Shown here: in pieces, positions 1-4,290 of the stretch
How the letters are laid out: each line of letters begins with the position of its first letter
Numbering within the stretch: position 1 is the stretch's first letter
Source: Opitutaceae bacterium
GTDB taxonomy: Bacteria > Verrucomicrobiota > Verrucomicrobiia > Opitutales > Opitutaceae
DNA length: 6,501 nucleotides
NCBI GenBank assembly: GCA_016763045.1
Contig: JAESUN010000329.1
Location: forward strand, 1 to 6,501
Reading direction: 5' to 3'
Position numbers and translations under genes: made by a program
Notes under the pieces: generated by a model
What the model saw: the letters and a program-made list of their open reading frames with translations, nothing else
Told to the model about the DNA's origin: nothing
The model's database searches: none

Positions 1-18
1 ACAGGGCTAAAGGACAGG

Positions 19-32
19 GACTTTGTAAAGTC
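19..32. promoter_or_regulatory. Small perfect dyad upstream of the beta-barrel gene
   Basis: GACTTT (19-24) and AAAGTC (27-32) are exact inverted repeats separated by two bases. It lies about 80 bases before the ATG at 112. It could be a regulator-binding site or the base of a hairpin. Dyads of this size are common by chance, so the functional call is weak. Confidence 0.2.
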
Positions 33-40
33 AGCTCTCA

Positions 41-60
41 CTAGAATCCGCTAGCATCCG
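41..60. repeat. Tandem 10-bp direct repeat
   Basis: CTAGAATCCG (41-50) is followed at once by CTAGCATCCG (51-60), two copies differing at one base. The period is about one DNA helical turn, as for two binding sites on the same face. The first copy contains TAGAAT (42-47), a 5/6 match to a -10 box, but no -35 box is found at a suitable distance. The role is unknown. Confidence 0.35.
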
Positions 61-111
61 TAAGGTCTTAGAAAAGTTTCAACACGTTTCTCGAGCTTAG
101 CTCTTAAGCCC

Positions 112-1305
112 ATGGTGAAAACACTTTCAAATCTAACCATAGTCACTCTTCTCTCATTCACTCTTGCAGGAGCCGAAATCGAGACGAAGGGTGAGCTGGG
201 TCTTGAGACACGTTGGTTCCCCAATGTCCCAGCGGATAATCGACAATTAGAGCATTTCCAAAACTCTATCTACGTTGAGCAAGAATGGTTCTGGGAAAGC
301 AATGATCGCTCACAACTGGCCCAGGCCACTCTATTCGGAAGACTCGATGATCAGGACAAGGAAAGGACACATCTCGACATCAGGGATCTTTACTGGGAGT
401 CCATCCAAGACGAATGGGAAGTATTGATTGGTATCAATAGGGTCTTTTGGGGAGTCACTGAATCGCGCCATCTTATCAATATCATCAATCAAGTTGATCA
501 GGTCGAATCCATTGATGAAGAGTCCTTTCTTGGTCAACCCATGATTAAGATCAGTTATGAGGCAACTCTGGGCCGATTAAGCCTCTACCTCATGACAGGG
601 TTTCGAGAGCGGACTTTTCCCGGGGTCGAAGGTCGATTCAGGACTCCCCTTCCAGTCAACACTGATCAAGCACTTTATGTTTCAGACCTCGAGCAATGGC
701 ACCCTGAAATAGCCTTGCGCTACACAACAGTCCTTGGAGATTGGGACATCGGTGCTTATATATTTCATGGAACAGGAAGAGAACCCACCCTTCTTCCCAA
801 CGAAGATTTCAGCTACCTTATTCCCAAATATGAACTCATAACCCAAGCAGGTCTGGACATTCAATACACTCGAGAAGCTTGGCTCTGGAAGCTCGAGACC
901 TTGACTCGAAAGGGACAGGGGGAAACTTTTTTTTCAGCTGTAGGAGGATTTGAATACACCTTTTATCAAGTAATGGACAGTAGCTATGACCTAGGACTAC
1001 TGACTGAATACCTTTACGATGGCCGAGAGGGAGAAGGCTCCACTTTTACACCTTTTGATAATGATCTGTTTCTCGCGTTTCGATTAGCCTTTAACGACAT
1101 CCAAGACACCGCCTTACTTGCCGGTGTTTTTGTCGACCTGAACGATGAAAGCAGGTCTATCAGAATAGAAGCTGAACGTCGATTAAATGACTTCACTACG
1201 ATCCAGATCGAAGCTCAAGGTTTTCACTCTGGAAGCGCTACGAGCGATCTGAATGCGCTCAAGGAAGACTCCTATGTCGGAGTTTCACTGCAATTTTATT
1301 ACTAA
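112..1305 (+). CDS. Secreted outer-membrane-type beta-barrel protein, unknown function
   Basis: The 397-residue product starts with a typical Sec signal peptide: a Lys at position 3, a hydrophobic core at about residues 8-18, and a probable cleavage after Ala21 in an A-G-A motif. The mature part is rich in alternating, aromatic-containing beta-strand segments and ends in ...SLQFYY. A C-terminal aromatic residue is the usual signal for insertion of barrels into the outer membrane. Distinctive stretches are GRLDDQDKERTHLDIRDLYW (76-95), FWGVTESRH (112-120) and GFRERTFPG (163-171). They look like conserved motifs of an uncharacterised porin-like family I recall seeing annotated only as hypothetical, and I cannot name a substrate. 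The ATG at 112 is chosen because it gives a proper signal peptide; no Shine-Dalgarno sequence precedes it. Export and barrel form are well supported, while transport function is inference. The hairpin at 1325-1359 probably ends its transcript. Confidence 0.75.
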   Translation: MVKTLSNLTIVTLLSFTLAGAEIETKGELGLETRWFPNVPADNRQLEHFQNSIYVEQEWFWESNDRSQLAQATLFGRLDDQDKERTHLDIRDLYWESIQDEWEVLIGINRVFWGVTESRHLINIINQVDQVESIDEESFLGQPMIKISYEATLGRLSLYLMTGFRERTFPGVEGRFRTPLPVNTDQALYVSDLEQWHPEIALRYTTVLGDWDIGAYIFHGTGREPTLLPNEDFSYLIPKYELITQAGLDIQYTREAWLWKLETLTRKGQGETFFSAVGGFEYTFYQVMDSSYDLGLLTEYLYDGREGEGSTFTPFDNDLFLAFRLAFNDIQDTALLAGVFVDLNDESRSIRIEAERRLNDFTTIQIEAQGFHSGSATSDLNALKEDSYVGVSLQFYY

Positions 1306-1324
1306 AATAACACTCCAGCTTTTC

Positions 1325-1359
1325 CGGTAGTATCAACGGTCTTTCTATGCTACCGTTTT
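1325..1359 (+). terminator. Terminator-like hairpin between barrel and hydrolase genes
   Basis: CGGTAGTAT (1325-1333) pairs with ATGCTACCG (1347-1355) in nine pairs, one of them G-U, around a 13-base loop. A short T run (1356-1359) follows. This is a reasonable intrinsic terminator for the upstream gene, though the T run is only four bases long. It ends four bases before the ATG at 1364, so it may also act as an attenuator or sequester the hydrolase ribosome-binding region. Confidence 0.55.
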
Positions 1360-1363
1360 ATCA

Positions 1364-2392
1364 ATGACCTCAAAAGGCGAGATACAAACTCTCCAGATAA
1401 CCAAGGAGATGGTCCAAGGGGCCCTATCCTTCGAACAAGGTGATGATTGGCTGAAACCATGGCGTCTACCCTTTGATGAAATCGAGTTGTTTCATCCGGA
1501 ACTTGTTGTGCGGGCTGAAATGTGCGCAGGGGTCCGCCTCCGCTTCAGAACAGATTCAACGAAAATCGCCCTAGAACTGGCTCTTCCTGGAGCGGTGAAG
1601 GATGATAATGATCGAGTCACTCGCTTCGATCTAACCACAGGGCCTGACTTACTTGCGAGTATTCAAGCAGAAGAAGGAGAAACCCTCATTACTTTTTCAG
1701 GGCTGAGCGGAGAAAAGACCTACGAACTTTGGCTACCGCTTATGGTTCCCTGCAAACTAAGCTCTCTTCACTTAGATAAGGGAGCTCTCTTTGAAATACC
1801 GAAAGATCCCCGAACACGCTGGTTAACCTACGGTAGTTCCATTTCGCACTGTGGCGATGCACATAGCCCGGCCCGGAGTTGGCCAGCCATTGTCGCCCGA
1901 ACTCATAACTTGGACCTCACCTGCTTGGGCTATGGAGGTAACTGCCATCTCGAAACAGTTGTCGGCAGAGTTTTACGCGACACCCCCGCCGATATCATAA
2001 CAATGAAGCTGGGAATAAACACGACATGCAGCCTGAGTGAACGGACTTTCCGCTCCGCCGCAATGGGATTGGTTAAGCTCGTCCGGGAAAAACAACCCGA
2101 TATCCCCATAGGCCTTATCTCCCCCATCATCAATTCTCCGAGGGAATCGATTGATATCGAAAATGGCCATAATCTGCAGAGCATGCGCCAAACCCTGGAG
2201 CAAAGCGTAGAGATCCTTCAAAAATACGGTGATGACAAAATTGAGTATTTCAATGGGCTCAATATCATCGGTTCAGCAGATACCAGTTGCTTGCCAGATG
2301 AACTCCATCCAGATGGAAACGGTTATCAACTCATGGGAGCTAGAATCGCGGACTATGTCTTAGGCCCTCTTCTCCAAAAGTACATAACATAG
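1364..2392 (+). CDS. SGNH/GDSL-type hydrolase (esterase) with N-terminal beta-domain
   Basis: The 342-residue product is a two-domain serine hydrolase. Residues about 35-140 form a beta-rich N-terminal region, as in carbohydrate-esterase-like SGNH proteins. The C-terminal part carries the SGNH blocks: YGSSIS (156-161) with Ser159 as nucleophile, the oxyanion Gly in LGYGGN (188-193), LGIN (216-219) with Asn219, and DELHPDG (312-318) giving Asp312 and His315. The catalytic set is therefore complete. Family members remove acyl, often acetyl, groups from carbohydrates or lipids; the substrate here cannot be read from the sequence. There is no signal peptide, so it should act in the cytoplasm. The ATG at 1364 is used although no Shine-Dalgarno precedes it. 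The next in-frame ATG (1409) follows AAGGAG with no spacing and so is not a better start. It is 58 bases from the barrel gene on the same strand. Confidence 0.85.
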   Translation: MTSKGEIQTLQITKEMVQGALSFEQGDDWLKPWRLPFDEIELFHPELVVRAEMCAGVRLRFRTDSTKIALELALPGAVKDDNDRVTRFDLTTGPDLLASIQAEEGETLITFSGLSGEKTYELWLPLMVPCKLSSLHLDKGALFEIPKDPRTRWLTYGSSISHCGDAHSPARSWPAIVARTHNLDLTCLGYGGNCHLETVVGRVLRDTPADIITMKLGINTTCSLSERTFRSAAMGLVKLVREKQPDIPIGLISPIINSPRESIDIENGHNLQSMRQTLEQSVEILQKYGDDKIEYFNGLNIIGSADTSCLPDELHPDGNGYQLMGARIADYVLGPLLQKYIT

Positions 2393-2422
2393 ACGGACGA
2401 CTGCTACTTAATAATACCGATA

Positions 2423-2442
2423 AATCACGTATTGACGTGATT
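2423..2442. repeat. Perfect 8-bp inverted repeat with 4-base loop
   Basis: AATCACGT (2423-2430) and ACGTGATT (2435-2442) are exact reverse complements around ATTG. It lies about 30 bases after the hydrolase stop. No T run follows on the + strand, so it is not a standard intrinsic terminator. It could stabilise an mRNA 3' end or bind a dimeric regulator. Confidence 0.5.
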
Positions 2443-2495
2443 CAGTTACTTCGCATTCTTCGCAAATGATGTGTCCGGCGGCGAGTCAGGCATTT

Positions 2496-2536
2496 GCCGG
2501 ACACCGACCACTCGGTAACGTCCACTCGGCTTTTTT
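2496..2536 (+). terminator. Possible intrinsic terminator of the hydrolase transcript
   Basis: Stem segments GCCG (2496-2499) with CGGC (2527-2530), GAC (2500-2502) with GTC (2520-2522), and ACCGA (2503-2507) with TCGGT (2512-2516) stack into one bulged hairpin closed by CCAC. A run of six T (2531-2536) follows directly. This fits a + strand terminator for the hydrolase gene, although it is over 100 bases from the stop. The bulges weaken it, and it competes with the arm A pairing described at 2471-2504. Confidence 0.4.
2508..2529. repeat. Short direct repeat CCACTCGG
   Basis: CCACTCGG occurs at 2508-2515 and 2522-2529, a 14-base period, inside the structured block. Both copies take part in the terminator-like folding. 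It may be a local duplication. Confidence 0.4.
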
Positions 2537-2655
2537 CAACGGATTAGCTGATGGTTTCGCCTGACTTGCCACCGCACCCCTTTAAATTCGGATATAAAGC
2601 ACCTTAACACTAGTTAGAAATACACCTAAATATGGGTAATCGTTTCTGATTAAGG

Positions 2656-2706
2656 AAAGAGCCCTAATAAAAGAGAAATAGTTGGTTAAAAGAGAAGGCT
2701 CTCTTT
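2656..2706 (-). terminator. Weak stem next to the TrpB-like remnant, with 10-bp direct repeat
   Basis: AGAGCC (2658-2663) and GGCTCT (2697-2702) are complementary with a loop of 33 bases. Read on the minus strand the stem lies immediately after the remnant's stop codon and is followed by a few T residues. The loop carries TAAAAGAGAA twice (2668-2677 and 2687-2696, period 19). The long loop and short stem make this a weak terminator candidate for the minus-strand genes. Confidence 0.25.
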
Positions 2707-2875
2707 ATTCTTCAAACGTGGGTAGCCCCGCTAAGGCCATCGCTATTTCCTCTTCAGGAAATTCATAATCCTTCAGTTTTCCTTCATGGAAATCGATGTA
2801 GGCCTGCATATCGAAATGGCCATGCCCTGAGAGACAAAAAAGAATCGTTTCTTCCTTTCCCGCAGGCCTCACATT
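2705..2875 (-). pseudogene. C-terminal remnant of a TrpB-like PLP-dependent enzyme
   Basis: The minus-strand frame ending at TAA (2705-2707) encodes KEETILFCLSGHGHFDMQAY followed by a segment with GKLKDYEFPEE and ending LPTFEE. This matches the extreme C-terminus of TrpB-like (TrpB2-type) pyridoxal-phosphate enzymes, where ...VILF.LSGHGHFDM.AY...GKL.DYEYPEE is characteristic. Full-length members are about 430-460 residues, and here only about 55 are recognisable. The rest of the enzyme, including the PLP lysine region, is absent. The frame stays open upstream to 2977, but that part overlaps the end of the isomerase in another frame and looks nothing like TrpB. The fragment begins within about 20 bases of the isomerase stop, pointing to a deletion joining two formerly separate genes. 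A short peptide from the in-frame GTG at about 2872 is possible but unlikely to be functional. Confidence 0.75.
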
Positions 2876-2894
2876 GCATGCAAAAAACTCTTCG

Positions 2895-3779
2895 TTACGA
2901 CCAGTATAGAGCCATTTTCTGACGCAAAAAAGAGACACTGCGCTGCATTTGTTCAAAGCCATCAACTCCATCTTCAATACTCACCCAGCCATTAAAGCCA
3001 ACCTCTATTAGACGATTGAAGATCGCATCGTAATCATTCAAACCTTGACCGATTTCGCCATGGCTCAATCGTTCTGCATACCCAACGCTATCCATTTCTT
3101 CCTTACGTAAATCTTCAATTGACCCTTCCAGCAAGAAACGATCACTGGCATGCATGGTCACAACTCGAGATTTAATCTTCTCCAGAAGCTCTAGAGGATC
3201 TTCTCCAGCTAGAATAGTGTTACTCGGATCATAGTTCACTCCAAAAGAAGGCGACTCAAGACGATCAACCAGATCGCAGAAAACATCCATGCGTTGAGCA
3301 AACTCAGGATAACTCCAGTAATTATCCTTGTAGTGATTCTCAAGGGTAAGAGTGATACCTCTCTCGACTGCATGTGGTAGACAGCTTTCGATACATTCAA
3401 CCGCATATAAAATACCGTCTTCGCGAGACACTTCAGGCCGACGCTGACCAGAAAGGACACGGCAGAATCTCCCTCCAAATGCAGCACACATATCAATCCA
3501 CCCTTTTTCCTTATCAACCTGTACCTGACGAAAGGTTTTATCGGGATGCGTAAAATCCGGCGAACAACAAAGCATCGGGATCGAACGCCCCTGATCCTCC
3601 ACCATCGATCGATACATTGACCAGTCCCTTGAATCCTTCAGATCGAGAAAATCACAGTAGAACTCCAATCCATCAATATCGAGCTTTCCGGATAGTTCGA
3701 TCCATTCACGTAAGGACATGGAACCGTCTACACAAAGTTGATCCATCCAGGCTTTGGGGAAAGCAGCTAATTTTGCCAT
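2895..3779 (-). CDS. Sugar phosphate isomerase/epimerase-type TIM-barrel protein
   Basis: The 294-residue product fits the AP-endonuclease-2-like / xylose isomerase-like TIM-barrel superfamily, whose members isomerise or epimerise sugars, inositols and related metabolites in the cytoplasm. Likely divalent-metal ligands are seen in the usual order at the strand ends: Glu147 in LTLENH, Asp184 in FGVNYDPSN, His210 in VTMHASD and Glu269 in VSIEDG. The HGEIGQG loop (240-246) is the usual one before the last strands. Length and C-terminus (RSVSFLRQKM) look complete. No signal peptide is present. The ATG at 3779-3777 gives the expected N-terminus; it lacks a Shine-Dalgarno sequence. The exact substrate cannot be assigned. 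The gene is divergent from the PadR gene across about 170 bases and is followed within about 20 bases by the TrpB-like remnant. Such genes often sit in sugar-catabolic clusters. Confidence 0.85.
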   Translation of the reverse strand: MAKLAAFPKAWMDQLCVDGSMSLREWIELSGKLDIDGLEFYCDFLDLKDSRDWSMYRSMVEDQGRSIPMLCCSPDFTHPDKTFRQVQVDKEKGWIDMCAAFGGRFCRVLSGQRRPEVSREDGILYAVECIESCLPHAVERGITLTLENHYKDNYWSYPEFAQRMDVFCDLVDRLESPSFGVNYDPSNTILAGEDPLELLEKIKSRVVTMHASDRFLLEGSIEDLRKEEMDSVGYAERLSHGEIGQGLNDYDAIFNRLIEVGFNGWVSIEDGVDGFEQMQRSVSFLRQKMALYWS

Positions 3780-3929
3780 TTTGTTTTCGTAAAGTTGAGG
3801 GAGCTAGAAAGTTAAAGAACCAACAACGCTCTTACTACGCCTTGCCAAAGCTCCTGGGCAAGCAAATACGATTGATTCATTACGATACTAAACGATCCAT
3901 TCATTTAATACCTTGACATTCGACATATC
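3780..3929. other. Divergent intergenic region between isomerase and PadR genes
   Basis: These bases separate two divergent starts and must hold promoters for both. Going right it contains the PadR promoter candidates. For the minus strand I see only weak AT-rich matches and no clear -35/-10 pair. No small gene is evident. Confidence 0.5.
3880..3918 (+). promoter_or_regulatory. Candidate promoter elements for the PadR-permease unit
   Basis: TTTAAT (3904-3909) is a 5/6 match to a -10 box, with only a weak -35 (TTACGA, 3880-3885) 18 bases upstream; it would start a transcript near 3916 with a leader of about 33 bases. Alternatively TTGACA (3913-3918) is a perfect -35 hexamer, but no good -10 follows at 16-18 bases. 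If that one were used the mRNA would begin at or near the ATG (leaderless). I cannot choose between them. Confidence 0.25.
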
Positions 3930-3950
3930 ATACCTCGACATTCGATGTAT
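3915..3950. promoter_or_regulatory. Candidate PadR operator: dyad over the start codon
   Basis: Positions 3930-3950 form a dyad with arms ATAC-C-TCGA and TCGA-T-GTAT around a central CAT; eight of nine pairs match. It contains ACAT-TCG-ATGT (3938-3948), and PadR operators typically carry ATGT/ACAT half-sites. The site overlaps the first bases of the PadR ATG (3949). GACATTCGA is also repeated at 3915-3923 and 3937-3945, 22 bases apart, so a second binding site on about the same helix face is possible. Autoregulation fits the family, but binding is inferred. Confidence 0.5.
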
Positions 3951-4281
3951 GCCAAAGAATAAACAAGACCTACTTCAAGGGACACTAGACCTCCTTGTTC
4001 TACGAATTCTGAATTCAGGCGCCAGACACGGCTACGATATTGCCAAGCACATCCAGCTTGTATCCAAGGATGTCATCCAGGTTGGCCAGGGCTCACTCTA
4101 CCCATCCCTTCACCGTTTGGAGAAGCGAGGCTATATCAAAGCGAAATGGGATATAAGTGAAACGGGTCGGCGGGCAAAATTTTATCAACTGACTGCTGAC
4201 GGAAAAAAGAAAACCTCTGAAGAAGAGAACAAGTGGCAGGAGTTCACGACCGCCGTAAACCTCATCCTCAAAAACGGTTAA
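3949..4281 (+). CDS. PadR-family transcriptional regulator
   Basis: The 110-residue product is a small winged-helix repressor of the PadR type. It begins MPKNKQDLLQGTLDLLVLRIL, the standard N-terminal helix with QGTLDLLVL; then GYDIAKHI (about 28-35), the recognition region GSLYPSLHRLEKRGYIKAKW, the wing with RRAKFYQLTADGKK, and a C-terminal dimerisation helix. The length is normal for the short PadR class that accompanies ADOP permeases. The ATG at 3949 is chosen over an in-frame TTG at 3913, because homology begins at this Met and the extension encodes the repeat DNA. No Shine-Dalgarno sequence is seen. The permease gene starts nine bases after its stop. It probably represses itself and the permease through the dyad at 3930-3950; the inducer is unknown. 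Confidence 0.92.
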   Translation: MPKNKQDLLQGTLDLLVLRILNSGARHGYDIAKHIQLVSKDVIQVGQGSLYPSLHRLEKRGYIKAKWDISETGRRAKFYQLTADGKKKTSEEENKWQEFTTAVNLILKNG

Positions 4282-4290
4282 TCAATTCTT

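Larger units (their letters stand above)
2471..2570 (+). other. Interleaved complementary segments, candidate pseudoknotted RNA
   Basis: Arm A, GTGTCCGGC (2471-2479), is an exact complement of GCCGGACAC (2496-2504). Arm B, GGCGAGTCAGGC (2480-2491), lies in the loop of A and is complementary over 12 positions to GCCTGACTTGCC (2559-2570). The order A-B-A'-B' is that of an H-type pseudoknot. The one imperfect position in B is a G-U wobble if the + strand is transcribed but C-A on the other strand, which favours + as the sense. GCAAATG (2462-2468) can also pair with CATTTGC (2491-2497), which excludes A. I recognise no known RNA family. It might be a structured 3' UTR, a small RNA, or one copy of a palindromic repeat family. 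Confidence 0.45.
2393..2704. other. Non-coding convergent intergenic region with several inverted repeats
   Basis: This stretch of about 310 bases separates the hydrolase (+) from the TrpB-like remnant (-). I find no convincing coding sequence. It holds a perfect 8-bp hairpin (2423-2442), a GC-rich block of interleaved complementary segments (2462-2570), an AT-rich part without clear signals (about 2575-2655), and a weak stem next to the remnant (2656-2704). The GC-rich block stands out in composition against the AT-rich flank. Confidence 0.6.

Noticed and set aside
2546..2563. Hammerhead ribozyme core, from CTGATGG followed by GTTTCGCC
   Set aside because: The required CUGANGA and GAAA boxes are not both present on one strand with a third stem and a cleavage site.
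2480..2570. Integron attC site, because GTCAGGC and GCCTGAC resemble its outer boxes
   Set aside because: The arms are in the wrong order for attC, the GTTRRRY and RYYYAAC cores are absent, and no cassette array or integrase is present.
2393..2704. Insertion sequence or mobile element remnant in the convergent region
   Set aside because: There are no paired terminal inverted repeats at the edges, no target duplication that I can see, and no transposase fragment in either strand.
2705..2977. A 90-codon minus-strand frame as an intact small gene
   Set aside because: Only its last 55 or so residues resemble anything, and they match the tail of a much larger TrpB-like enzyme. The first third overlaps the isomerase coding end in another frame and has no plausible start signal.
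3617..3916. A 99-codon plus-strand frame opposite the isomerase start
   Set aside because: It is antisense to a well-supported gene, its product resembles no protein family, and it is explained as a chance open frame.
3913..3948. An upstream TTG start for the PadR gene
   Set aside because: The extra 12 residues lie over the repeat and dyad DNA, and family similarity starts at the Met encoded at 3949.
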